Shown: positions 1 through 8,053, counted from the stretch's first letter. The stretch is DNA of 58,881 nucleotides from CAZIDL01 sp964537825 (GCA_964537825.1 CAZIDL010000006.1:1-58881); one strand, 5' to 3'. Made by a program: numbers and translations. The notes: generated by a model from the letters alone, not told the origin.

Positions 1-305
1 CATCCGGTCAAATGCGTCCCTAAAGCTTCGAGAAAAGTGCTCTTGCCAACACCAGGGACCCCCGTGATGCCTACTCTTACTGAATCCCCAGCATAAGGAA
101 GGCAACGTTCCACGAGGGATCGGGCTCGCTCGCTTTGTTCGGGTCGTTGGCTTTCGACAAGGGTGATCGCACGGCTCAAAGAAGCCCGCTCCCCTTTTCG
201 GATCTCCTCGAACAGTTCTTCGCTGGAAGGGGAAGTAGCTGTCTTTTGGCGGAACCGTTCAAGGGCATCCTTCGAAAGGCCGCTTTCATCGGATCCTTCG
301 TTCAT
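1..305 (-). CDS. meaB: MeaB-type GTPase chaperone of methylmalonyl-CoA mutase (5' part only)
   Basis: The frame opens with ATG at 305-303 and runs off the left edge, leaving about 101 residues. A P-loop reading GVPGVGKSTF lies at about residues 80-90, preceded by the helical N-terminal region typical of the MeaB/ArgK family. In this family the GTPase loads and protects the adenosylcobalamin cofactor of methylmalonyl-CoA mutase in the cytoplasm. The small mutase subunit is encoded in the same window at 17948, which fits. The methyltransferase gene lies upstream on the same strand with a 61-base gap, so the two may be co-transcribed. The other P-loop GTPases that look similar at this point are rarer in Bacteroidota; the family call is good but rests on the N-terminus only. 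Confidence 0.85.
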   Translation of the reverse strand, partial: MNEGSDESGLSKDALERFRQKTATSPSSEELFEEIRKGERASLSRAITLVESQRPEQSERARSLVERCLPYAGDSVRVGITGVPGVGKSTFLEALGTHLTG

Positions 306-366
306 GGGGTTTGAATTTAAGAGTAAGCAAAGGACGAGCGGCCACCCCTCCGTATATAGCTCTGCT

Positions 367-1128
367 TCATAGCTCTCCCCGCAACAATTCGGAGCAAAAT
401 ATCCCTGCTGAGACCGCTACGTTCAGAGATCCGACCCTCCCTAAAGCGGGTAAGCTCCGGCTTTCATCGGCCATTCCTTTGATCTTTTCACTCAGCCCGT
501 GCGATTCACTCCCGAAAAGAAGGCCAACTTCTTGTTCCAACGGATGGGAATAAATGGAAAAAGCTTCAGGTTCCGTCGCCACCACCTTCCGTCCTTCACC
601 CCTTAAGGTTTCGATGGCCTTGGGGAGTTCCTCTTTATACACAGGTTGTTCAAAGATGGCCCCCATGCTGGAGCGTACCACCTTGGGGTTGAAGGGATCT
701 ACGCTGTCCGGTGAGAGCAAAAGCCCTCCCAGGGCAAAATGATCGGCGATGCGAAACAGGGTGCCGAGATTCCCCGGGTCCTGGAGGCCTTCGATGCAGA
801 GCAAGGGCCTTTTTTCGGGGATCTTCCGTGCATCGAAGCCGGGATCGGGCATCTCGACCACGGCCAGGAGCCCTTCCGGATGTTCGAGGGCGGAACAGCT
901 TTCTATCGTAGCGCGGTCGCATGGAACGAATTCGGTTCTCTCGTCATCCGCTTCCCGCCCTAGTTCATGGATCCGCTCCTCGGTCCCTGCGATGAAACTG
1001 ACATTGAACGAACTCCTCAAGAGCTCTGAAATGGGTTTCACCCCTTCCACCAGGAAAAGCCCGTGCTTTTGGCGTTCTTTTTTCCGAAAGAGGGAACGCA
1101 TCTTGGATATCCGGCGTTGGGATAGCAT
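367..1128 (-). CDS. TrmH/SpoU family RNA 2'-O-methyltransferase
   Basis: 253 residues. The N-terminus (LFLVEGVKPISELL) is the SpoU substrate-binding domain and the C-terminus holds the knotted methyltransferase fold, with LLCIEGLQDPGNLGTLFR, LLFGSESHGLSE and a LNVAVSAGIF motif that binds S-adenosylmethionine. Such enzymes methylate ribose 2'-hydroxyls in rRNA or tRNA; the substrate cannot be told from sequence. I chose the ATG at 1128 over an upstream ATG at 1164, because a minus-strand TAnnTTTG element occupies 1169-1162 and would make the longer start untranscribed. The gene is divergent from tamL, and the two proposed ATG codons share a CATG at 1126-1129. Confidence 0.9.
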   Translation of the reverse strand: MLSQRRISKMRSLFRKKERQKHGLFLVEGVKPISELLRSSFNVSFIAGTEERIHELGREADDERTEFVPCDRATIESCSALEHPEGLLAVVEMPDPGFDARKIPEKRPLLCIEGLQDPGNLGTLFRIADHFALGGLLLSPDSVDPFNPKVVRSSMGAIFEQPVYKEELPKAIETLRGEGRKVVATEPEAFSIYSHPLEQEVGLLFGSESHGLSEKIKGMADESRSLPALGRVGSLNVAVSAGIFCSELLRGEL

Positions 1129-3598
1129 GAGAAGGGGGAAGGGGTGGCTTATATTTGCCGTCAAAGTTAGGAATATCTCCAGCCGCCCCCCCTCATATCA
1201 GGTTCTTTGGGGCCTTGTTACAGGGCTCTTTTTCAGTCTTTCCTTCGTTTCCTGCGATCCTACGCGGCGCCTTGCCGAGGATGAATACTTGCTGGACCGG
1301 AACCATATCGAGGTGGAGGATTCGTTACGATTCGGCAAAGAGAAGCTCCGCCGCGTCATCAAACAACAGCCTAACAAGCGGATACTCGGGTTCATCCGTT
1401 TTCACATGGGCGTTCACAATCTTGCCAACAACGGGAACGACTCAAGCAAGGTCCGCCGATGGCTGAAGGAGGATGTGGGAGAAGCTCCCGTGGTCTTTGA
1501 TACCGCCAAGACCCGTCGCACCGTGGAACAGATGCAAACCTATCTGACCAAGAAGGGATATTTCCGCTCGAAGGTCCTGGACTCGCTCGTAAAAGATAAA
1601 GAACGGCAAAGAGCAGAAGTCCATTACTTGTTGGAGCCAGGTCCGCTCTATCGTTTCGGAACGATCAGCTACGATCTCGATGATGCCCTTAAAGGGGATG
1701 CAAAGGAGCTCATTCGGGAAAAGAACAGCCTGAAGAAAGGGCAGCCCTTTGATATCGAAAAACTCGACAAGGAACGGAAGAAATTGACCGAGCTATTGCG
1801 GGACCGGGGTTATTATACCTTCAGCAAGAGTGCTATCCATTTCGATCTTGACAGTTCTGTTGGCGATCGAAAAGTAGCGGTGGAGCTTAAAGTTAACCCT
1901 GAAATTCGTCGGGCTGGCAAGGGTAGCGATGAGGTCACCGAACATCCCCATCGGCAATGGAAGATCCGCAGGCTCTACGTGCATACTGATCACGATCCCC
2001 GCCGGGATCAGGAGCAACTTTCGAAAGTGGATACCCTGAAGAAGAAGGAAGGATATCGATTCCTCTTTTTTAAAGAACTTAGCATCGACCCCCAGTTATT
2101 GATCCAAAAGATCTACCTCAAACCGGGGCATTATTACCAGCAGTCCAAAGAAGATCTCACTTATCGGCGCCTTTCCGACCTCAAAGTCTTTCGGTCGGTG
2201 AACGTGAGCTACCGTAGAGTGAAGGGAAAAGAAGGTTTGTTGGACTGCGTCATCCAGCTCGGTCGCACGAAAACCCATTCTTTCTCCCTCGAATCGCGCG
2301 GCACCAATCGAGGCGGCAACCTCGGTATATCCGGAAATCTGACCTACAAGAACCGCAACATCTTCAAAGGCGGTGAGACCTTTGGGGTGGATCTGAGCGG
2401 CGGTGTAGAGTCTCAGAATGTGATCACAGAGGATAAAAGAAAAGAAAGCAATGTGGTCAGCGGCCTTCGCTTGAACACCGTGGAGTTCGGTCCCCAGGTC
2501 TCCCTTGATATCCCAAAATTTCTGCTCCCCGTACCGCCTACTCGTTTTGCCCGATCCTCCGATCCGCGAACCCGTTTCACGGCTTCGATGAACTTCCAGA
2601 AAAGGCCTGACTATACCCGGAACATATCGAGCATGTCCATGTCTTATCGATGGGATGAGACCGATCTGAAAAAACACAAGGTCGATCCGATCGTGCTCAG
2701 CATGATCCGGATCGATAAAACGAGGGCTTTTCAGAGGCGCCTGAAGGAGTTGGATGACCAACTCCTTCTCAATAGTTACCAGGACCATCTGATCTTCGGT
2801 TCCCAATATGCTTATACCTACAACAGTCAGGAACACCCGGATCAGGAGAACATCACCTTTTTCAGGGGGGACTTCGAGGCTGCAGGGAATTCGCTCCAGG
2901 CCTTCCACAATTGGAGCGGTGCTGAAAGGGGAGCGGATGACCGGTATCGGATCGCTGATATCGGTTATGCTCAGTTCATCAAGGCGGACGTCGATCTACG
3001 CTTCTATCATCGGATCAATTCCAAAAGTTCGATCGCCCTCAGATGGACCGGGGGCATTGGTGTTCCTTACGGCAATTCAGAAGCGCTTCCTTTCCAGCGG
3101 AGCTTTTTCGGGGGAGGGTCCAATGGGCTAAGGGCTTGGCGGATCCGCACCATCGGGCCGGGCTCTTATACGGATTCCACCTTTTCGCTTTCCTTCGATA
3201 AGATCGGCGATATCAAGCTCGAGGGGAACCTGGAATATCGCTTCGATCTCATCGATCCCGTAAAGGGTGCTTTTTTTCTCGATGCCGGGAATATTTGGCT
3301 TCTTGAAAAGAACGAGAAGCGTCCCGGTGGTCATTTCCGTAGCGAGGAGTTCCTCAACGAGATCGCGGTCGGTGGGGGATTTGGACTCCGGATCGACCTC
3401 AACTTCTTCATCGTGCGCTTGGATCTTGCCATCCCTTTGAAAGATCCGGAACTCCCTGTTGGCGAACGTTGGATCTTTCAGCCCAAGGAACGGATCAATT
3501 CGGCCCGACGACGACAGGCCCGAAAAGTCCCTGGTCAAGACTTTAGTCCTTACCGACCGCGCCCCAACCTGAACCTCGGGATCGGATACCCGTTCTGA
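1127..3598 (+). CDS. tamL: TamL-type lipoprotein of the BamA/TamA family (Omp85)
   Basis: 823 residues from the ATG at 1127. A hydrophobic segment ends in the lipobox SFVSC (Cys at about residue 43), the mark of the Bacteroidota lipidated TamA variant. POTRA-like repeats follow in the first half and a 16-strand-type barrel in the second, including the conserved FFGGGSNGLRAWR motif and a C-terminal strand ending in GIGYPF. The family inserts or exports outer-membrane and surface components together with TamB, which is not in the window. The open frame continues upstream over the methyltransferase gene, but that part mirrors the other gene and has no signal sequence. The start remains uncertain because of the promoter at 1150; no ATG, GTG or TTG lies in frame between 1130 and the lipobox. 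Confidence 0.85.
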   Translation: MRRGKGWLIFAVKVRNISSRPPSYQVLWGLVTGLFFSLSFVSCDPTRRLAEDEYLLDRNHIEVEDSLRFGKEKLRRVIKQQPNKRILGFIRFHMGVHNLANNGNDSSKVRRWLKEDVGEAPVVFDTAKTRRTVEQMQTYLTKKGYFRSKVLDSLVKDKERQRAEVHYLLEPGPLYRFGTISYDLDDALKGDAKELIREKNSLKKGQPFDIEKLDKERKKLTELLRDRGYYTFSKSAIHFDLDSSVGDRKVAVELKVNPEIRRAGKGSDEVTEHPHRQWKIRRLYVHTDHDPRRDQEQLSKVDTLKKKEGYRFLFFKELSIDPQLLIQKIYLKPGHYYQQSKEDLTYRRLSDLKVFRSVNVSYRRVKGKEGLLDCVIQLGRTKTHSFSLESRGTNRGGNLGISGNLTYKNRNIFKGGETFGVDLSGGVESQNVITEDKRKESNVVSGLRLNTVEFGPQVSLDIPKFLLPVPPTRFARSSDPRTRFTASMNFQKRPDYTRNISSMSMSYRWDETDLKKHKVDPIVLSMIRIDKTRAFQRRLKELDDQLLLNSYQDHLIFGSQYAYTYNSQEHPDQENITFFRGDFEAAGNSLQAFHNWSGAERGADDRYRIADIGYAQFIKADVDLRFYHRINSKSSIALRWTGGIGVPYGNSEALPFQRSFFGGGSNGLRAWRIRTIGPGSYTDSTFSLSFDKIGDIKLEGNLEYRFDLIDPVKGAFFLDAGNIWLLEKNEKRPGGHFRSEEFLNEIAVGGGFGLRIDLNFFIVRLDLAIPLKDPELPVGERWIFQPKERINSARRRQARKVPGQDFSPYRPRPNLNLGIGYPF
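1150..1157 (+). promoter_or_regulatory. -7 promoter element pointing into tamL
   Basis: TATATTTG matches TAnnTTTG exactly. Transcription would begin near 1162, downstream of the only in-frame ATG (1127) before the lipoprotein signal sequence. This conflict makes either the start codon or this promoter assignment wrong. Confidence 0.45.
1162..1169 (-). promoter_or_regulatory. -7 promoter element for the TrmH-family gene
   Basis: The minus strand reads TAACTTTG, an exact match to the Bacteroidota -7 consensus TAnnTTTG, 33 bases before the ATG at 1128. It sits five bases from a plus-strand match at 1150-1157, so the divergent promoters are practically superimposed. No convincing -33 TTG was seen. 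Confidence 0.5.
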
Positions 3599-3635
3599 TC
3601 AGCGTTCCTCCCATCTTTTGAGCAACGGAAATTCA

Positions 3636-3643
3636 TAGATTTG
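3636..3643 (+). promoter_or_regulatory. -7 promoter element for fructose-bisphosphate aldolase
   Basis: TAGATTTG matches TAnnTTTG, 34 bases before the ATG at 3678. A TTG at 3618-3620 is 15 bases upstream, rather short for a -33 element. Confidence 0.45.
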
Positions 3644-3677
3644 CAGGGTAGTAGCCGCGTAATAAAACTCGATCATC

Positions 3678-4751
3678 ATGGCGACCACGACGATCGAAAG
3701 CAATAAGCTCGAAGAACTGCTCGGGGATGATGCCCAAAAGCTCCTCGAACATGAATGCAAGACCGTTCCGAAATACCAGCTCCACCAGCCGGGGCCGGAT
3801 TTCATCGAACGGACCTTTATCAACAGCGATCGGAACAACCAAGTGCTGCGTAACCTGCGAGCGATCTACGAGCACGGCCGCCTCGGTGGTACGGGATATC
3901 TTTCCATCCTGCCGGTGGATCAGGGGATCGAACATTCAGGAGGCGCCTCTTTTGCTCCGAACCCCGAATATTTCGATCCGGAGAACCTAGTGAAGCTCGC
4001 CATCGAAGGAGGGTGCAATGCTGTCGCCTCTACCTTCGGGGTGCTCGGGAATGTCTCTAGGAAGTACGCCCATCGCATTCCTTTCATTGTCAAGATCAAC
4101 CACAATGAACTCTTGACCTATCCGAACACTTACGATCAGCTGCTCTTCGGTACGGTCGAGGAAGCTTGGCGGATGGGTGCTGCCGCGATCGGAGCGACGA
4201 TCTATTTCGGGTCCGATGAGTCCGATCGGCAGATCGTCGAGATCGCAAAGGCCTTTGACCGGGCCCACGAACTCGGCATGGCCACCGTCCTTTGGTGTTA
4301 TCTGCGGAACAGCGATTTCAAGAAGAACGGAACGGATCACCATACGTCTGCTGATCTGACCGGTCAGGCGAACCACATCGGGGTCACCATCCAGGCGGAC
4401 ATCGTGAAGCAAAAGCTTGCCAAGAGCAATCATGGCTTCACCGAGATCGGGTTCGGAAAGACCAACGATAAGATGTACAGCGAATTGAGCAGTGATAACC
4501 CGATCGACCTATGCCGTTATCAAGTGGTCAATTGTTATATGGGCCGCATCGGGATGATCAATTCCGGCGGTGCTTCCAGCGGGGCCGGCGATCTCGGTGA
4601 TGCCGTCAAAACCGCGGTTATCAACAAGCGCGCCGGAGGTCAGGGGCTCATCACCGGAAGGAAATCCTTCCAGCGTCCGATGGAAGAAGGGGTCCAACTC
4701 CTGAACGCCATTCAGGACGTTTACCTGAACGACGACATCGATCTGGCCTGA
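3678..4751 (+). CDS. fbaB: Class I fructose-bisphosphate aldolase (DhnA/FbaB type)
   Basis: 357 residues, full length for the archaeal/FbaB type of class I aldolase, which splits fructose 1,6-bisphosphate by a Schiff-base lysine without metal. Recognisable blocks are LPVDQGIEHSGGASF near residue 75, the FIVKINHNELL strand near residue 135 and GLITGRKSFQRP near the C-terminus. It works in the cytoplasm in glycolysis or gluconeogenesis. It has its own promoter-like element at 3636 and is followed 24 bases later by accD on the same strand, so read-through into accD is possible. I prefer this family to the related DeoC/LsrF proteins because of the length and the N-terminal extension. Confidence 0.92.
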   Translation: MATTTIESNKLEELLGDDAQKLLEHECKTVPKYQLHQPGPDFIERTFINSDRNNQVLRNLRAIYEHGRLGGTGYLSILPVDQGIEHSGGASFAPNPEYFDPENLVKLAIEGGCNAVASTFGVLGNVSRKYAHRIPFIVKINHNELLTYPNTYDQLLFGTVEEAWRMGAAAIGATIYFGSDESDRQIVEIAKAFDRAHELGMATVLWCYLRNSDFKKNGTDHHTSADLTGQANHIGVTIQADIVKQKLAKSNHGFTEIGFGKTNDKMYSELSSDNPIDLCRYQVVNCYMGRIGMINSGGASSGAGDLGDAVKTAVINKRAGGQGLITGRKSFQRPMEEGVQLLNAIQDVYLNDDIDLA

Positions 4752-4775
4752 TGATCAGAAGCTGCGCTTAGAGGA

Positions 4776-5624
4776 ATGGGATGGTTCAAGCGGATCCGGG
4801 AGGGCATCACCACCTCCACCAGCCAAAAGAAGGAGACCCCTGAGGGACTCTGGCACAAGTGTCCGGGTTGCAAGTATGTGATGCCTTCGGAGGATCACAT
4901 CGAGAACTACTATACCTGTGACCATTGTGGTTATCACGATCGGATCGGGTCGGAAGCTTACTTCTCCTTTCTTTTCGATAAGGGGAAGTACAAGGAGTTG
5001 AACAAGAACTTGACCGCGGCGGATCCGCTCTCTTTCGAGGACAGCAAGAAGTATACGGAGCGGATCGCTCAGATGAAGAAGAAGACCGGTCTGAATGAGG
5101 CCCTGCGGACCGGTCAGGGAAGGATCGAGGGGAACGATGCGATCATTTGCGCAATGGACTTCCGCTTTATCGGAGGTTCCATGGGTTCCGTGGTTGGTGA
5201 GAAGATCGCTCGGGCGGTCGATCATTGCATCAACAAAAATCTCCCGCTCATTATCATTTCACGTTCCGGAGGGGCCCGTATGATGGAAGGCGGTTTCTCC
5301 TTGATGCAGATGGCGAAGACATCGGCCAAGCTCACCCAACTCTCCGAGAAAGGGCTTCCTTATATTTCCGTCCTTACCGATCCGACCACGGGAGGTGTTA
5401 CGGCCTCCTTTGCGATGTTAGGGGATGTTCACATCGCTGAACCCAATGCGCTCATCGGTTTTGCGGGCCCGCGTGTGATCAAAGAAACGATGGGCCAGGA
5501 CCTTCCCGAAGGATTCCAAAAAGCTGAATTCCTGCTCGAACACGGTTTCATCGATATGATCGTGGACCGAAAGGGATTAAAAGGACGCCTTAGTACCCTG
5601 CTCCGCTTTTTGGAGGAGGATTGA
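4776..5624 (+). CDS. accD: Acetyl-CoA carboxylase carboxyltransferase subunit beta
   Basis: 282 residues, the usual length. The N-terminal zinc finger is visible as Cys29-x2-Cys32 and Cys48-x2-Cys51, followed by the carboxyltransferase domain with SRSGGARMMEGGFSLMQM and the glycine-rich TGGVTASFAMLGD oxyanion region. Together with AccA it transfers the carboxyl group from biotin to acetyl-CoA, giving malonyl-CoA for fatty acid synthesis. accA is not adjacent. The biotin ligase that would charge its partner AccB is encoded at 46245. The stop codon TGA at 5622-5624 overlaps the -33 element of the next gene's promoter. Confidence 0.97.
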   Translation: MGWFKRIREGITTSTSQKKETPEGLWHKCPGCKYVMPSEDHIENYYTCDHCGYHDRIGSEAYFSFLFDKGKYKELNKNLTAADPLSFEDSKKYTERIAQMKKKTGLNEALRTGQGRIEGNDAIICAMDFRFIGGSMGSVVGEKIARAVDHCINKNLPLIIISRSGGARMMEGGFSLMQMAKTSAKLTQLSEKGLPYISVLTDPTTGGVTASFAMLGDVHIAEPNALIGFAGPRVIKETMGQDLPEGFQKAEFLLEHGFIDMIVDRKGLKGRLSTLLRFLEED

Positions 5625-5651
5625 AGGGTCCGAATGGATCTCTTATATTTG
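5621..5651 (+). promoter_or_regulatory. Strong Bacteroidota promoter (TTG-N20-TATATTTG) before the PID-CTERM gene
   Basis: TTG at 5621-5623 and TATATTTG at 5644-5651 are separated by exactly 20 bases, a near-consensus -33/-7 pair. The -33 overlaps the accD stop codon. The start codon of the 80-residue substrate gene lies 20 bases downstream at 5672, so this gene has a dedicated promoter. Confidence 0.65.
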
Positions 5652-5671
5652 GCCTTCAAGCAGCTGAAGGT

Positions 5672-5914
5672 ATGAAGCGCTTAATGAGTTTTCTTTTCAT
5701 CGTTGCCCTGTTCATCGGGCTTTTCCTGCTTCCGGACGCAGTGCTTGCACAGCCTGGCGGAGGGGGTGATCCCGGTGGGGGTGATGACCCGGGCTGTTGG
5801 CCGCCTCCCTGTGTTCCGATCGACGGGGGCGTCGGTTGGCTAATAGCAGCCGGTGCTCTTTACGGTGGAAGAAAGGCTTATACTTCCAAGAAAGAGCGCT
5901 CCGAAAAAGCATAA
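5672..5914 (+). CDS. Tiny PID-CTERM exosortase substrate
   Basis: 80 residues with three parts: a Sec signal peptide (residues 1-26, VLA|Q), a Gly/Pro/Asp-rich mature stretch of about 22 residues with two Cys, and a C-terminal sorting signal PIDGG (49-53) followed by a hydrophobic segment GWLIAAGALYGG and a basic tail RKAYTSKKER. This tripartite end matches the PID-CTERM sorting domain known from Bacteroidota proteins handled by exosortases. The cargo is almost absent: once both signals are removed only a short acidic, glycine-rich peptide would remain. The exosortase gene starts 40 bases downstream behind a terminator. I chose ATG 5672; earlier in-frame codons fall inside the promoter. Confidence 0.8.
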   Translation: MKRLMSFLFIVALFIGLFLLPDAVLAQPGGGGDPGGGDDPGCWPPPCVPIDGGVGWLIAAGALYGGRKAYTSKKERSEKA

Positions 5915-5924
5915 AAGGTTAAGA

Positions 5925-5949
5925 CCCCGATCGGCGATCGGGGTTTTTT
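5925..5949 (+). terminator. Intrinsic terminator between the PID-CTERM gene and the exosortase gene
   Basis: A perfect stem CCCCGATC (5925-5932), loop GGC, and GATCGGGG (5936-5943) is followed by six T residues (5944-5949). It ends four bases before the ATG of the exosortase at 5954. Any read-through transcript would be reduced here, so substrate mRNA should exceed exosortase mRNA. Confidence 0.85.
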
Positions 5950-5953
5950 CATT

Positions 5954-6577
5954 ATGGAGGCCTCGGAGGGAACGAAAAGCGGATCATCCACCGATTCTTT
6001 TCATTCCATCCTTTCCAAGTGGTGGAACGATCGCTTCAAGCGGTTCATCGTCCTTGCAGCCGTCCTCTATCTGAGCTGGTACTTCTTGTACGAACTCGTT
6101 ATCCTGCCTTGGGGGAAACTCGATCGCCTCGTTATCGATAACCTGATCCTGCTCGCAGGGTTCGTCCTCAAAGGGTTCGGGTATGACCTTATCCCACAGC
6201 CTCCCGATGACGTTTCTATACGTACGATCGGGATCGATGGGACGCATGGACTCTGGATCGGGGACCCCTGCAATGGCTTAACCCTCTTCGCCCTCTTCAG
6301 CATCTTTGTGATCGCTTATCCCGGCCCGCTGCGGAAGAAAGCCTGGTTCATTCCCTTGGGTCTTATCAGCATCCACCTTCTCAACGTGCTAAGGGTCGTC
6401 GCCCTTTCGATCATCGTGACCTTCGATTACGCTTACCTGGATTTCAATCACACGTATACCTTCTCCGTTATCGTATACGGGTATGTGTTCTTCCTTTGGT
6501 ACATCTGGGCAGGAAAGCTTGCGGATCGGAATGGGACGGACGGTAAAACGGGTTTGGACCCGGGTGAGGATCCATGA
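5954..6577 (+). CDS. Exosortase/archaeosortase family transpeptidase (XrtX-like)
   Basis: 207 residues, with several membrane helices. The family's catalytic triad is visible: Cys106 in WIGDPCNGLT, Arg147 in LLNVLRVVAL and His166 in DFNHTYTF. Exosortases sit in the inner membrane, cut C-terminal sorting signals and probably transfer the protein to a cell-surface acceptor. The product is shorter than the proteobacterial EpsH type and resembles the compact Bacteroidota forms. The PID-CTERM substrate lies immediately upstream and an overlapping membrane protein downstream, which is why I favour the XrtX subgroup over XrtF or XrtN. The ATG at 5954 lies four bases after the terminator's T-run; no ribosome-binding sequence is possible there. 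Confidence 0.88.
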   Translation: MEASEGTKSGSSTDSFHSILSKWWNDRFKRFIVLAAVLYLSWYFLYELVILPWGKLDRLVIDNLILLAGFVLKGFGYDLIPQPPDDVSIRTIGIDGTHGLWIGDPCNGLTLFALFSIFVIAYPGPLRKKAWFIPLGLISIHLLNVLRVVALSIIVTFDYAYLDFNHTYTFSVIVYGYVFFLWYIWAGKLADRNGTDGKTGLDPGEDP

Positions 6578-7044
6578 GCAAGATCCTCCGGAACATCCTG
6601 CTCGTCCTCGTCGCAGTTGCTTACATCGCGGTCGGCTACCTCCGGGACTTCATCTTCGTCAATATCAACTTTGCGATCAAGAAACTCCGTAGTGGAGCGG
6701 AATTCCAGGGTCATTCCTTCATGGAGTTCCTCAAGGATTTCGATCCTTCGACCCTTTTTGCCAGCAAATTCTTGTTGACCGCTGTCTTTACCGTTCTGAA
6801 CGTCCTTCTGGGGCTTGGGGCCCTCTTCCTGCTTTTCCGCTCCAAGATCTACCTCCGTTGGTTCCTATTGCTCTACGGCGCCGTTCTTCTGCTAGCACTC
6901 CTTTCCTATGGGGTTGGTCACCTTATCGGCTCGCCCCAGCAAGGCTATTCCATTGCACGCCTATTCATGGGCTTTTTGCAGTCCCCGGTTCCGGCCATGG
7001 TATTCGTTCCTCTTTGCATTTTGCATCGTAGGGAAAAAAAGTGA
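6574..7044 (+). CDS. Exosortase-associated membrane protein (XrtX-associated type)
   Basis: 156 residues. One N-terminal transmembrane helix (about 7-27, LLVLVAVAYIAVGYLRDFIF) is followed by a short soluble loop and three more predicted helices toward the C-terminus, ending in a basic tail HRREKK. The start overlaps the exosortase stop codon as ATGA, indicating translational coupling. Small multi-helix proteins encoded directly after Bacteroidota exosortases are known as exosortase-system-associated proteins; their biochemical role is not known. Assignment rests on position, length and topology rather than on a catalytic motif, and none is visible. Confidence 0.7.
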   Translation: MSKILRNILLVLVAVAYIAVGYLRDFIFVNINFAIKKLRSGAEFQGHSFMEFLKDFDPSTLFASKFLLTAVFTVLNVLLGLGALFLLFRSKIYLRWFLLLYGAVLLLALLSYGVGHLIGSPQQGYSIARLFMGFLQSPVPAMVFVPLCILHRREKK

Positions 7045-7234
7045 GGGCCAGATCCCTGATCCAGGGGCCGGATCTCGTGATCCTAAGGATAGAGCGTTCC
7101 TACGTCACCAGAACCTCACCGTCCAACACAGCCTTAAGATCCCAATAGCAAGTTTCTCTCCGTCCGCGATGCTTTCTCAGTGACCTAGGTGGTTTTCCTG
7201 CCAAGCCTCTAAAAGGACAACCCGATCCCTGAAG
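7045..7234. other. Intergenic region between convergent genes
   Basis: 190 bases between two convergent genes. An interrupted inverted repeat AGATCC...GGATCT lies near 7050-7078 without a T-run, so I do not call it a terminator. No open frame or RNA gene was recognised. Confidence 0.4.
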
Positions 7235-7939
7235 CTATCTTCCCTCATGGTCTGGATAGAGCATCCGCAGGGGGTCGCTTTGCCAATATTCCAGCGTGTC
7301 GCAATCCATCATCGTGAGGGGGCCGATCGAGGTAGCGCCGGTGTCCATGCAAACCACGTTGGCATTTAAAAGCGGTTGATCGCTTCCGCGGGTCACGGTT
7401 TGGGTATGGCCGAGGAAGATACGCGGAAAGTCTCCGAGCCGGATATCCTCATCCCTCCGCCGCCAAGCTTCCTCCTGAAGGGTACGGTCCCAATGGTAGA
7501 CCCTGGGATCGGGTTGCTGATCGATGGGATGATCACGGTCGAATCCCCCGTGAAGGAAGAGGCGACCCTTTTCATCGATGAAGTAACGCAGGGCCTTTTC
7601 CTCCAGGTAGTTCCGATGCTTCTCCTTCAAATCCGGTCTTCGCTCATAGGCTTCGATGGTGGCGGCCCCTCCCTGCATGTACCAAGCCTGGAACTCCATC
7701 CGGGCGATCGTTCCGTCCATCCACTTTAGCGTCCAGACGTCGTGATTGCCGAGGGTATAGATCAGGTCATCGAATTCGAAGAGCTTCTCGAAGGCTTCGG
7801 GTGTATCAGGCCAGCCATCGCACACATCTCCAAGACAGATCAGCCGGTCCTTTTGAGGGTCTATGCCGCTCCGTTCACAAACTTGTAGGAACCCTTTATA
7901 TCCCCCGTGAATGTCTCCGACGACGAATTGACGTGCCAT
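7235..7939 (-). CDS. Calcineurin-like metallophosphoesterase (PPP-type phosphatase)
   Basis: 234 residues. The dinuclear metal motifs are in order: GDIHG at residues 8-12, GDVCDGW near 37, and GNHDVW near 65, with later HGGF and GHTQT histidines. This is the bacterial serine/threonine phosphatase/diadenosine tetraphosphatase-like branch of the calcineurin superfamily. The true substrate cannot be read from sequence. The protein is cytoplasmic with no signal peptide. It stands alone, convergent with the exosortase locus and divergent from the secreted protein gene at 8054. Confidence 0.9.
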   Translation of the reverse strand: MARQFVVGDIHGGYKGFLQVCERSGIDPQKDRLICLGDVCDGWPDTPEAFEKLFEFDDLIYTLGNHDVWTLKWMDGTIARMEFQAWYMQGGAATIEAYERRPDLKEKHRNYLEEKALRYFIDEKGRLFLHGGFDRDHPIDQQPDPRVYHWDRTLQEEAWRRRDEDIRLGDFPRIFLGHTQTVTRGSDQPLLNANVVCMDTGATSIGPLTMMDCDTLEYWQSDPLRMLYPDHEGR

Positions 7940-8053
7940 GGGAACGAAATTAAGGGTCGCGGGCCCATCGAGCGCAGCGAACTTTTAGAAGCACGGTCCG
8001 GTCCTTCTTGAACCAAAAACCCCTTAACTTCGAAAAGCCAAATGCACCTGACC

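Noticed and set aside
749..1126. An open frame that extends tamL upstream for 126 codons
   Set aside because: It mirrors the TrmH-family gene on the other strand, lacks a signal sequence and would bury the lipobox of TamL deep inside the protein.
7100..7180. A possible ligase-like peptide on the minus strand between the exosortase locus and the phosphatase
   Set aside because: A phrase like WDLKAVLDGEVLV is seen in one frame, but it is only about 17 codons long and has no flanking similarity.
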